DNA from: CAZQYB01 sp964582985
GTDB taxonomy: Bacteria > Planctomycetota > Phycisphaerae > Sedimentisphaerales > Anaerobacaceae
Reading direction: 5' to 3'
Length of the DNA stretch: 8,515 nucleotides
Assembly (NCBI GenBank): GCA_964582985.1
Contig: CAZOUM010000092.1
Coordinates: 1-8,515, forward strand
Shown here piece after piece: positions 1 through 6,797 of this stretch. Every line of letters begins with the position of its first letter. Position 1 is the first letter of the stretch. The notes below the pieces were generated by a model that made no database searches, was not told where the DNA came from, and worked only from the letters and a program-made list of their open reading frames with translations. The translations under genes and the position numbers were made by a program.

Positions 1-26
1 GCTGCTTTTAGCAGCTTACGAACCTC

Positions 27-86
27 GGCGAGGCAGCGTGGCACACCGGTTTCCCCCCCAGCCGGTCCCACCACCTCGCCTTTTTT
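27..86 (+). terminator. Long bulged hairpin with T6 tail (terminator or 3' end of an RNA)
   Basis: Seen directly: GGCGAGG (27-33) pairs with CCTCGCC (74-80), GTGG (38-41) with CCAC (68-71), and ACCGG (45-49) with CCGGT (62-66). Small internal loops separate the helices, the apical loop is C-rich, and TTTTTT follows at 81-86. This is the layout of an intrinsic terminator on the plus strand. It would end a transcript entering from the left of the window and converging on yjbQ. The stem is unusually long and bulged, so it could instead be the 3' domain of a structured RNA cut by the window edge. On the minus strand no T-run follows the stem, so it does not serve yjbQ. Confidence 0.5.
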
Positions 87-148
87 GCGCGCGCATTCTT
101 AGACTTGTTTGCCCACGGCGAAGGGGGCCTGGGGAACACTTGGCTATT

Positions 149-559
149 TCATTCTCCGCGGACTTGGACTATTACCCTTCTGTTGCGAGGACCGTCGAAT
201 TCACAGAAAAAAATTCCCTGCCAGGTGCCGAGGCTCAGGGACTTGTCTTTTATGAGGATTTGTCTGCTGCAGCCGATTAGTGAGCTTTTGCAATGTGCGT
301 CGGAATTGCCTTCATAGTGCCGGTAGCCCTGATGATGCTGAGGCATTAGTTCGTTGAGGGTCAAAAGTATATCGTGCGGAACGGAAGGGTCGGCGTTTTC
401 GTTTATGGTAATTGCCGCTGTCGTGTGGGGACAATAGACTATCACATCGCCGTCAGTAATTCCGGACTGGCTGACAATCGAGCTGACCTTGCTTGTAATA
501 TCTATCATCTGGGTACGGCTCTTAGTGCTTACGCGAAAGTCTTTTTCAATGATTTTCAT
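149..559 (-). CDS. yjbQ: YjbQ / UPF0047 family protein
   Basis: A 136-residue protein of the usual length for the YjbQ (UPF0047) family of small beta-rich cytosolic proteins. Family signatures are all present: YCPHTTAAITINENADP (about residues 42-58, with H45, T46 and T47), the GNSDAH segment (84-89, H89), and the closing LGTWQGIFFCEFDGPRNRR block (110-128). The family has been reported to have weak thiamine-phosphate synthase activity, and databases often name it 'secondary thiamine-phosphate synthase enzyme'. The true cellular role is uncertain, and the conserved histidines suggest a metal or phosphate site. The ATG start lies 12 nt after the argS stop, and a GGGGA Shine-Dalgarno overlaps that stop, so it is the last gene of the rsfS-argS-yjbQ unit. 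No obvious minus-strand terminator was found between its stop and the window edge. Confidence 0.93.
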   Translation of the reverse strand: MKIIEKDFRVSTKSRTQMIDITSKVSSIVSQSGITDGDVIVYCPHTTAAITINENADPSVPHDILLTLNELMPQHHQGYRHYEGNSDAHCKSSLIGCSRQILIKDKSLSLGTWQGIFFCEFDGPRNRRVIVQVRGE

Positions 560-571
560 TGCTGCTGTCCC

Positions 572-2341
572 CTACATTTGCTCGACAACTTCGATACCTA
601 AAAGCTCACTTAAGCCATGTTTGATGGTTTCCGCGGTTAAATCGCAGAGCAATAGTCTCGTGGGTCTTTTATCCGGCCTGGCATCCAGAACGGGGCAGTT
701 TGTATAAAATGCGCTGAACTTCTGTGCCAATTCATACAGGTAGCCGGTCAAGTAATTCGGCCTGTAATCTACAGCAGCAGCTTCAATTGCCTCGCCGTAA
801 CGAATCAGGTATTTTGCCAGCTCCAGCTCTGCCGGCTCAGTTAAATTTAACTTTTTCAGGCTGGAAAGCTCCTTTTCGATGTCTATGCCTCTGGTCTCTG
901 CTTTTCGCTCGATTGATTTTATGCGGGCGTATGCGTACTGCATATACGGTGCAGTATTGCCGTCCATCGCTAACATTTTGTCGAAGCTGAAGATGTAATC
1001 ACTCGTTCGGTTGTTGGAATAGTCGGCGTACTTGACGGCACCGATTCCGACGGCCTTTGCAATCTGGGCTTTTTTGTCTTTGGGAAGGTCTGGATTTTTC
1101 TCTTCGACGATGGTCTTTGCGCGTTCCACGGCTTCGTCGAGCAGGTCTTTCAGCTTGACGTTTTCGCCGGAGCGCGTCTTTAGTGGTGCGCCATCTTCAC
1201 CTAAAACGCTGCCGAACATAACGTGTGAAAGCTTAATATCATCACTGACCCACTTTGCCATCCTCGCAGTAGCAAACAGCATCTCAAAATGCAGCTTTTG
1301 CCGTGCGTCGGTAACGTAAATTATGGTATTGGCTTTCAACTCGTCCAATCTATAGCGCATCGCCGCCAAATCCGTTGTCGCATAAAGGTATGCCCCATCG
1401 GACTTCTGAATAATAAACGGCAAAGGCTGTCCATCTTTATTCTTAAACCCTTCCGGAAAAACACAAACCGCACCGTCAGGTTTTCTGGTTTCGGGCAATC
1501 TCTGGAGATCTTTCACAACATCGGCGAGTCTGTCTTTGTAGAAACTTTCTCCACATTCATTTTCTTTATGAAGATTGACGCTGAGCAAATCATAAATCGG
1601 CTGATAATGATTTCTTGATTCATCAACAATATTCTTCCACAATCTCATAGTCTCAGGATCTTGATTATGCAGTCGCTTTACCTCCCTACGTGCTATGTCT
1701 GCAAATCCCGTATCATTATCAAACCTCTGTTTTGCATTTCTGTAAACCTGTTCAAGGTTTTTAATTTTTACTTTTGAATAGTCATTTGTAATATCGAGCC
1801 AATTTAACTTAAAGTCTGCAATCAGCATACCAAAGTGCGTTCCCCAGTCACCGATATGGTTTTGGCGTTTTACATCGTGGCCGAGGAATTCAAGCATTCG
1901 GCAGATGCAATCGCCTATGATGGTGCTTCGCAGATGGCCTACGTGCATTTGCTTGGCGATGTTCGGGCCTGAAAAATCAACAACGATAGTCTTTGGCTCT
2001 GCTGTTTTTTCTATGCCGAGACGACTCTGAGAATCAGCGTTGATTTCAAGGAGTCTTTCCGCAACGAAATCAGCTTTTAATCGCAGATTTATGAAACCCG
2101 GGCCCGCAACCTCTGGCTTTTCGCATATATCGGTGACGTCTAAGCTCTTGACCACCTCTTCAGCAAGTTTGCGAGGGTCGGTTTTGAGCTTTTTGGCCAA
2201 TGCCATTACGCCGTTGGCCTGATAATCGCCGAACTTAGCTTCGGTGGCGGGTCTTACTACTGCCGTACAATCCTCCCGGCCGGTGACAGCGGCCATCGCC
2301 GCACTAATTCTTTCGTCAAGTATGGCAATAACACGCTTCAC
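572..2341 (-). CDS. argS: Arginyl-tRNA synthetase
   Basis: Class I synthetase that charges tRNA-Arg with arginine using ATP in the cytosol. Seen: an N-terminal tRNA-recognition domain with the FGDYQANG motif, the ATP-binding HVGH signature (about residues 133-136), GDWGTHFG shortly after, and LKTRSGENVKLKDLLDEA near residue 387. That last segment stands in place of KMSKS, as in E. coli-type ArgRS. A C-terminal DALR anticodon-binding domain ends in GIEVVEQM. Length, about 589 residues, is normal for the family. A longer reading starts at GTG 2362 (596 residues), but no SD precedes it. GTG 2341 gives MKRVIAILDERI, aligns with the E. coli N-terminus, overlaps the rsfS stop as GTGA, and has GGGAGAGG 11 nt upstream, so I prefer it. 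Translational coupling to rsfS is likely. No missing domain or frameshift was seen. Confidence 0.95.
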   Translation of the reverse strand: MKRVIAILDERISAAMAAVTGREDCTAVVRPATEAKFGDYQANGVMALAKKLKTDPRKLAEEVVKSLDVTDICEKPEVAGPGFINLRLKADFVAERLLEINADSQSRLGIEKTAEPKTIVVDFSGPNIAKQMHVGHLRSTIIGDCICRMLEFLGHDVKRQNHIGDWGTHFGMLIADFKLNWLDITNDYSKVKIKNLEQVYRNAKQRFDNDTGFADIARREVKRLHNQDPETMRLWKNIVDESRNHYQPIYDLLSVNLHKENECGESFYKDRLADVVKDLQRLPETRKPDGAVCVFPEGFKNKDGQPLPFIIQKSDGAYLYATTDLAAMRYRLDELKANTIIYVTDARQKLHFEMLFATARMAKWVSDDIKLSHVMFGSVLGEDGAPLKTRSGENVKLKDLLDEAVERAKTIVEEKNPDLPKDKKAQIAKAVGIGAVKYADYSNNRTSDYIFSFDKMLAMDGNTAPYMQYAYARIKSIERKAETRGIDIEKELSSLKKLNLTEPAELELAKYLIRYGEAIEAAAVDYRPNYLTGYLYELAQKFSAFYTNCPVLDARPDKRPTRLLLCDLTAETIKHGLSELLGIEVVEQM

Positions 2342-2712
2342 TTCTTTCGCGTCCTCTCCCACTGTAGCCGTTCTGCGTCACCCCAGAGCAGTTCCAAATC
2401 GTAGTAGTCTCGATATTCGCCGTCAAAGATATGGATTACAACATCGATAAAGTCGAGCAAAATCCAGCGGCCTTGCTCATAGCCGGCCCGGCCGAAACGC
2501 TGCAGCTTCTGTTCTCTTGCCGCCTCGCAGATTTCGTTGGCGACTGTACGCATTTGCCTGTCACTTGTGCCGGTGGCGATTACGAAATAATCTGTAGCGG
2601 GCGATTTGCCTTTCAGGTCGAGTACCACAATATCACTGCAATGCCGCTCAGCCGCCACTCGAGCGGCAGTCAGAGCAAACGCCCTTGTCTTCGTATTTTG
2701 CCTTTTTGCCAA
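2338..2712 (-). CDS. rsfS: Ribosomal silencing factor RsfS
   Basis: A 124-residue member of the RsfS/Iojap/YbeB family. Members bind ribosomal protein uL14 on the 50S subunit and block subunit joining when nutrients are short. Visible signatures are SDIVVLDLKGKSPATDYFVI (about 26-45), the GTSDRQM segment (48-54), GRWILLDFIDVVIHIF (81-96), and YYDLELLWGDA (103-113), which together cover the whole domain. The start codon is TTG at 2712, preceded by a strong AAGGAG Shine-Dalgarno at spacing 5; no better ATG is available. The short tail ERTRKK overlaps the argS start. The gene sits just downstream of the hppA terminator and is the first gene of the rsfS-argS-yjbQ unit. The usual neighbours nadD and proB are not in the window. 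Confidence 0.95.
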   Translation of the reverse strand: MAKRQNTKTRAFALTAARVAAERHCSDIVVLDLKGKSPATDYFVIATGTSDRQMRTVANEICEAAREQKLQRFGRAGYEQGRWILLDFIDVVIHIFDGEYRDYYDLELLWGDAERLQWERTRKK

Positions 2713-2732
2713 CTTGTCTCCTTGACTTTGTT

Positions 2733-2765
2733 CAATAAGAAAAGGGTGGCCAATACAGCCACCCT
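2733..2765 (-). terminator. Intrinsic terminator after hppA
   Basis: AGGGTGGC (2743-2750) and GCCACCCT (2758-2765) form a perfect 8-bp stem with a 7-nt loop. Read on the minus strand it is followed by TTTTCTTATT, a good though interrupted T-tract. It lies 48 nt beyond the hppA stop and about 20 nt before the rsfS start, so it should end the hppA transcript and separate it from rsfS-argS-yjbQ. Confidence 0.85.
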
Positions 2766-2768
2766 AAT

Positions 2769-2797
2769 AGGTTACATCACACCCACATTCAAGTCAA
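2769..2797 (-). promoter_or_regulatory. Possible rsfS promoter
   Basis: On the minus strand TTGACT (2797-2792) and TAACCT (2774-2769) are spaced by exactly 17 nt, a sigma-70-like arrangement with a good -35 and a weak -10. A start about 7 nt downstream would fall near 2762, inside the 5' arm of the hppA terminator. The new RNA would then lack the full stem and could escape termination. This is an inference from spacing; the -10 matches only three of six consensus bases. Confidence 0.3.
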
Positions 2798-2813
2798 CTC
2801 TGCAGGCAAGTGG

Positions 2814-5231
2814 TCAGCTTCCGAAGTGGAGCCAACTGCCGATAATCGGTGAAAACTTTACAATCACGCCGGCAAATACCACGCTAACCATGCTCATCAG
2901 CTTGATGAGAATATTCAGACTCGGCCCCGAGGTATCCTTGAACGGGTCACCGACGGTATCGCCGACTACGGCCGCCTTGTGAGCATCAGAGCCTTTTCCG
3001 CCGTGGGCGCCTTTTTCAATGTATTTCTTGGCATTGTCCCAGGCGCCGCCTGCGTTGTTAAGGGTCACGGCCAGGACAAATCCGCACGTCAACCCGCCGG
3101 CCAAAAGGCCCATCACGCCTGCTATGCCAAGAATCAAGCCGACGACGACGGGGATTAAAATAGCCAGGAGCGAGGGCAGAATCATTTCTCTCTGTGCGCC
3201 CTTTGTCGAGATGGAAACGCACCGGGCATAATCAGGCGTGCCGGAGCCGTTCATAATGCCGGGAATTTCCCTGAACTGCCGCCGGACTTCGTTGACCATA
3301 TCGCCCGCAGTTTTGCCGACGGCCTTCATAGTCATCGCACAAAAGATAAACGCCATCATACAACCGACAAAAAGCCCGCAGAGCAGTTTCGGATTCATTA
3401 TGCTCAAATCGTAAGCGGTCACAAAGTCAGCCATCGTTGCGGTTGTCACATTTACTGCGCCTTCAATCTGTTCGCCCAACTGGTCTTTGAAGAACGTGAT
3501 TTTTCCGACAGTGTACGAGCCTCCACTTTCGGCGGCAAGCCGGCCAATCCAGACACGAACTGACTCTATTAGCGCTGCCAGAAGCGCCATGGCTGTCAGC
3601 GCTGCAGAGCCGATTGCGAAGCCCTTTCCTGTTGCCGCCGTGGTATTGCCGAGAGCATCGAGCGCATCGGTTTTTTTCCTGACCTCTTCGCCCAGACCGC
3701 TCATCTCAGCGTTGCCCCCTGCGTTATCAGCAATCGGGCCGTAAGCATCGGTAGCCAACGTGATACCTAACGTTGCCAGCATACCAACAGCCGCAAAGCC
3801 AATGCCATAAAGCCCGAGGGCCACGTGGGTAAAGCCACCGGCAAAACCGTACGCGCAGAGGATGCAGGCCCCAATTGTTATTACGGGTAGGCCCGCCGAA
3901 TACATACCGGTTGCAAAGCCGTTTATAATCGTGGTGGCCGCTCCCATCTCGGTCTGGGCCGCCAGGTTACGCGTAGGCGAATACTCATCAGAAGTATAGA
4001 ATTCTGTGAACTGGCCGATAAGCACCCCTGCAACCAGGCCGGCGACAACAGAACCGAAGATACCCCAGCTAATCCAGCCCGTCCAAGCCATTACAGCCAC
4101 CGCAATAATAATAAATACCGAGCTGCTCAGAGTCCCGGTCAGCAGAGCACGCAGCAGGTTCTTCTGCGTTGCATCTTCCCTGCATCGGACGAGGAAGATA
4201 CCGACGATGGAAAGAATGATACCTATGCCGGCAACAAAAGTCGGGGCCAGGACGGCCTTCAAGGGGTCCATTCCCTTCTCCGCCAGCACGTTTATTGATA
4301 AGGCGGCCCCAAGGGCTGCGGTTGCGAGTATTGAGCCGCAGTAACTCTCGAACAGGTCAGCGCCCATTCCCGCAACGTCACCAACATTGTCGCCGACGTT
4401 GTCAGCGATTGTGGCAGGATTGCGAGGGTCATCTTCAGGAATGCCCGCCTCGACTTTGCCGACGAGGTCGGCGCCGACATCGGCGGCCTTGGTATAAATA
4501 CCGCCGCCGACACGGGCAAACAGTGCCTGAGTGGACGCTCCCATACCGAAGGTGACCATCGTGATAGTAATCTCCACCAGTTTATGGTCGGGGTGCATCC
4601 CTTTCGGTACGAGGGTCAGCCCGAGGAATTCGAGACCATTTTGCATATGTTCGGGTGTGTAGATGAGCTTGTCTAAAATCAGATACCAGATTGTGATATT
4701 GAGAAGGCCGAAGCCGACGACAATAAGGCCCATCACCGCGCCGCTGCGAAAGGCAACCTGCAAGGCGGCATTTAGGCTTTTGGTTGCGCCCTGGGCGGTT
4801 CGGGCAGAGGCATTCGTCGCCGTCTTCATACCCAGAAAGCCGCAAAGCGCGCTAAAGAAACCCGCCGTCAGAAAGGCTATTGGCATAAATGGATTCTGCA
4901 CACCAAAATACGCCAAAACTGCAAAGAGAATGAATAGAATTATAAAAACTAGGGCCACAATCTTATACTGGCTAAACAGATAGGCATAGGCACCTTCACG
5001 AACGTGCCCGGCGATGGTTATCATTTTCTCAGTGCCTTCGGAGGCCGCCATCATCTTCTTGTAGAAGATATAGGCGATAATCAAAGCAATCACTGAGGCA
5101 ACAGGTGCAATCCACCACGTAGTAGGAATGCGACTCACACCAGAGGCCTCGTTGCCCTCTGCCGCCATCGCTGTGGCGGAAAAGACAAGCGTCGGCACCA
5201 AAACTGCAACTGAGTTCTTGAGAATTTTCAT
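2814..5231 (-). CDS. hppA: Membrane-bound ion-pumping pyrophosphatase (predicted K+-dependent, Na+ type)
   Basis: An 805-residue polytopic membrane protein that couples PPi hydrolysis to cation export. Seen: the PPi-binding loop DVGADLVGKVE (251-261), DNVGDNVGDVAG (277-288), DAYGPIADNAGG (495-506), and the C-terminal GGAWDNAKKYIE and GDTVGDPFKDTSGPS blocks. In GNTTAATGKG the A532 and G535 positions match K+-dependent enzymes; K+-independent ones carry Lys at the first. The acidic residue in TM6 is in DLFES (E295), the placement of Na+-pumping enzymes, rather than the later site of H+ pumps. A dual Na+/H+ enzyme of the Bacteroides kind cannot be excluded, because the long loop at about 555-610 and the following MNPK...MMAF segment resemble that group. 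Residues 1-23 look like a cleavable signal peptide (AMA-AEG). ATG start with AAGGA 9 nt upstream. A 10-codon ORF (5260-5228) ends in ATGA over this start and may be chance. Confidence 0.97.
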   Translation of the reverse strand: MKILKNSVAVLVPTLVFSATAMAAEGNEASGVSRIPTTWWIAPVASVIALIIAYIFYKKMMAASEGTEKMITIAGHVREGAYAYLFSQYKIVALVFIILFILFAVLAYFGVQNPFMPIAFLTAGFFSALCGFLGMKTATNASARTAQGATKSLNAALQVAFRSGAVMGLIVVGFGLLNITIWYLILDKLIYTPEHMQNGLEFLGLTLVPKGMHPDHKLVEITITMVTFGMGASTQALFARVGGGIYTKAADVGADLVGKVEAGIPEDDPRNPATIADNVGDNVGDVAGMGADLFESYCGSILATAALGAALSINVLAEKGMDPLKAVLAPTFVAGIGIILSIVGIFLVRCREDATQKNLLRALLTGTLSSSVFIIIAVAVMAWTGWISWGIFGSVVAGLVAGVLIGQFTEFYTSDEYSPTRNLAAQTEMGAATTIINGFATGMYSAGLPVITIGACILCAYGFAGGFTHVALGLYGIGFAAVGMLATLGITLATDAYGPIADNAGGNAEMSGLGEEVRKKTDALDALGNTTAATGKGFAIGSAALTAMALLAALIESVRVWIGRLAAESGGSYTVGKITFFKDQLGEQIEGAVNVTTATMADFVTAYDLSIMNPKLLCGLFVGCMMAFIFCAMTMKAVGKTAGDMVNEVRRQFREIPGIMNGSGTPDYARCVSISTKGAQREMILPSLLAILIPVVVGLILGIAGVMGLLAGGLTCGFVLAVTLNNAGGAWDNAKKYIEKGAHGGKGSDAHKAAVVGDTVGDPFKDTSGPSLNILIKLMSMVSVVFAGVIVKFSPIIGSWLHFGS

Positions 5232-5265
5232 TCTTCTGCTTCCTTGGAATTAGAGTACATTTCCT

Positions 5266-5277
5266 TTATGCGCATAA
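5266..5277. promoter_or_regulatory. Perfect 12-bp palindrome in the hppA leader
   Basis: TTATGCGCATAA is a perfect 12-bp palindrome about 35 nt upstream of the hppA ATG. It could be an operator half-site pair or part of the folded leader. No known regulator is assigned, and chance is possible. Confidence 0.3.
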
Positions 5278-5285
5278 CAGACACA

Positions 5286-5346
5286 AAATCTCCCGCAGCT
5301 CGATCAAACGGAGGGTCTTCACAAGTGTCTCGCCCAGGGGAGATTT
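5286..5346 (-). promoter_or_regulatory. Structured 5' leader of hppA, candidate cis-acting RNA
   Basis: AAATCTCCC (5286-5294) and GGGAGATTT (5338-5346) form a perfect 9-bp stem enclosing 43 nt. Inside, GGG (5313-5315) faces CCC (5333-5335) around CAC/GTG, with purine-rich GA-type internal loops on the minus-strand RNA. The element lies in the 151-nt gap between argJ and hppA, on the transcribed strand and about 55 nt before the hppA start, where a riboswitch or attenuator would sit. I do not recognise a known riboswitch consensus in it. Confidence 0.35.
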
Positions 5347-5382
5347 CAATCCTGCAAACGTTCTGCATAATTTATGTATCGG

Positions 5383-6654
5383 CTAAGTGTGGTAATCTGC
5401 GTTAATCGCTACGTACTCTTTACTTAGGTCGCAGCCGTAGCAAAAATCGCTGCTGTTTCCGGCACCCAGCTCAACAGTTATTGTGTGCTCTTTTTGCGAA
5501 ATAACCTTGCTTGCCCTTTTAGCATCAAATTTTTTGGGCGTGCCATTCTTGAATACTGTTATATCGCCGAGCTTGCAGGAAAGTTTGTTCGGATTCAATT
5601 TTACGCCTGCCGAACCGACCGCGCAGATAATCCTGCCCCAGTTAGGGTCTGCGCCCCGCACCGCGCACTTTACCAGCGGATAATCAGCTACCGCCCTTGC
5701 CGCCTTTGCCGCATCGGCCTTTGTAGCGGCGCCTTTAATAACCACCTTAAACATGCGCGTCGCACCTTCTGCATCCAATGCCATTTGTCTGGCCAAATCA
5801 TCACATAAATCCACTAATACATTGGTAAATTTCTTGTGTCGCGGGCATTGACTTACTATTGGGCGGTTGCCTGCCAAGCCGGAGGCAAGAATTATCGCGG
5901 TATCATTGGTGCTTTGATGTCCGTCAACGGTCAGCTTGTTTAGCGAATTGCCCACAGCGTTTTTCAAGGCCTTGGTTAACAACGGCTTCGTTATCGCCAC
6001 ATCGGTAGTAATAAACAAAAGTGTTGTTGCCATATTTGGAGCAATCATCCCGGCCCCTTTCACAGCACCGGCTATCGTAACTTTCTTACCAGATATTTCG
6101 AGTCTGCGGACAGCTTGCTTCGGCTTGGTATCGGTTGTCATTATCGCCTTCGCAAAATCCAGACCAGCTTTGCTGGAAGCTGAAAGCTTCATCATTGCTT
6201 TTGATATACTCGCGGAAATTTTCTTAATCGGCAGTTGTTCGCCGATGATGCCTGTTGAAGCTACAAGGACGTTTCGTATTGCGTATTGCGTATTGCGTAT
6301 TGCGTATATTTTGTCATTGCGAGCGAAGCGAAGCAATCTCGTATCTCGTATCTCGCTCAACGAACGTGCTGCTTGAGCACACATCTGTCTTGCGTTTTTC
6401 ATTCCCGCCCGGCCGGTGCACGTATTGGCATTGCCGGAATTGACAACCACTGCTGAAATACTGGCGCTTTTGACGTGCTCTTTGCATACCTGCACCGCTG
6501 CTGATACGACCTTGTTGGTCGTAAACAGTGCTGCAGCCTTTGCGCTAGTTGGACAGACAATCAACCCCAAATCCAGCTTACGGGACTTCTTAATCCCGCA
6601 AGCGAAGCCCGCCGACAAAAAGCCCTTCGGTGATGTTATTGTGTTATTTGCCAT
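5383..6654 (-). CDS. argJ: Bifunctional ornithine acetyltransferase / N-acetylglutamate synthase
   Basis: ArgJ moves the acetyl group from N-acetylornithine to glutamate, recycling acetyl in arginine synthesis; many members also make N-acetylglutamate from acetyl-CoA. It is a 423-residue proenzyme that normally cuts itself into two chains. Seen: NSGNANTCTG (72-81), VASTGIIGEQLP (131-142), KGAGMIAPNMAT (199-210, predicted self-cleavage A209/T210 with Thr210 as nucleophile), VDGHQSTNDT (243-252), GADPNWGRI (334-342) and the C-terminal INADYHT. All key motifs are intact. Residues about 103-128 (RDTRLL...YAIRN) do not belong to the family: they are encoded by a composite repeat at 6275-6355 lying in frame. 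ATG start with GAGG six nt upstream. It is on the same strand as hppA, 151 nt upstream of it. Whether the protein keeps normal activity with the insert is unknown. Confidence 0.96.
   Translation of the reverse strand: MANNTITSPKGFLSAGFACGIKKSRKLDLGLIVCPTSAKAAALFTTNKVVSAAVQVCKEHVKSASISAVVVNSGNANTCTGRAGMKNARQMCAQAARSLSEIRDTRLLRFARNDKIYAIRNTQYAIRNVLVASTGIIGEQLPIKKISASISKAMMKLSASSKAGLDFAKAIMTTDTKPKQAVRRLEISGKKVTIAGAVKGAGMIAPNMATTLLFITTDVAITKPLLTKALKNAVGNSLNKLTVDGHQSTNDTAIILASGLAGNRPIVSQCPRHKKFTNVLVDLCDDLARQMALDAEGATRMFKVVIKGAATKADAAKAARAVADYPLVKCAVRGADPNWGRIICAVGSAGVKLNPNKLSCKLGDITVFKNGTPKKFDAKRASKVISQKEHTITVELGAGNSSDFCYGCDLSKEYVAINADYHT
6275..6355 (-). repeat. Composite repeat (7-bp tandem + palindromic core + 7-bp tandem) in frame within argJ
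   Basis: Three parts are visible on the plus strand. First, CGTATTG repeated 4.7 times (6275-6307). Second, a core containing the inverted arms ATTGC (6316-6320) and GCAAT (6333-6337) around GAGCGAAGCGAA. Third, ATCTCGT repeated 2.9 times (6336-6355). It is read through in argJ as about 26 extra residues. The core sequence resembles a dispersed palindromic repeat common in many bacterial genomes, often mistranslated in databases as CERSEAIS-like peptides; that similarity is from memory. No target-site duplication or transposase is visible, so it is not an autonomous element. Confidence 0.85.
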
Positions 6655-6690
6655 TTTACGCCTCGCTTAAAAGTTGGCTCCCAAATGTCG

Positions 6691-6732
6691 TTCCTGCCCC
6701 GCATCATTGTGCGGGATAAACTCCAGCAGGAA
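6691..6732. repeat. Nested inverted repeat upstream of argJ (REP-like)
   Basis: TTCCTGC (6691-6697) pairs with GCAGGAA (6726-6732). Inside, CCCGCA (6698-6703) pairs with TGCGGG (6710-6715) around a 6-nt loop, leaving a 10-nt bulge on one side. The two helices stack directly on the left side. It lies 37 nt upstream of the argJ ATG. The form suits a REP/MITE-like dispersed repeat or a structured argJ leader. No T-tract follows on either strand, so it is not a typical terminator. Confidence 0.5.
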
Positions 6733-6797
6733 TTCATTTAACTGCCAAAATTCTAATATATAGCACAGAAATAGTCTATCCCTGAAAGAAAAAGGGG

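Noticed and set aside
5..22. TTTAGCAGCTTA resembles the end of the E. coli tmRNA tag sequence
   Set aside because: The expected in-frame stop is absent (TAC instead of TAA), and no T-arm or tRNA-like 3' domain follows before the yjbQ region.
68..73. CCACCA after a 5-bp arm, suggesting a tRNA 3' end
   Set aside because: The loop is 12 nt and C-rich instead of a 7-nt T-loop, and no D or anticodon arm can be drawn.
86..95. TGCGCGCGCA perfect palindrome
   Set aside because: It is a simple GC alternation with no flanking context.
2431..2982. Plus-strand 183-codon open frame
   Set aside because: It is antisense to rsfS and the 3' end of hppA, which have clear family motifs, and it crosses the terminator.
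5936..6376. Plus-strand 146-codon open frame ending in a SLRAKRSN-like peptide
   Set aside because: It is antisense to intact argJ; the peptide is a translation of the repeat.
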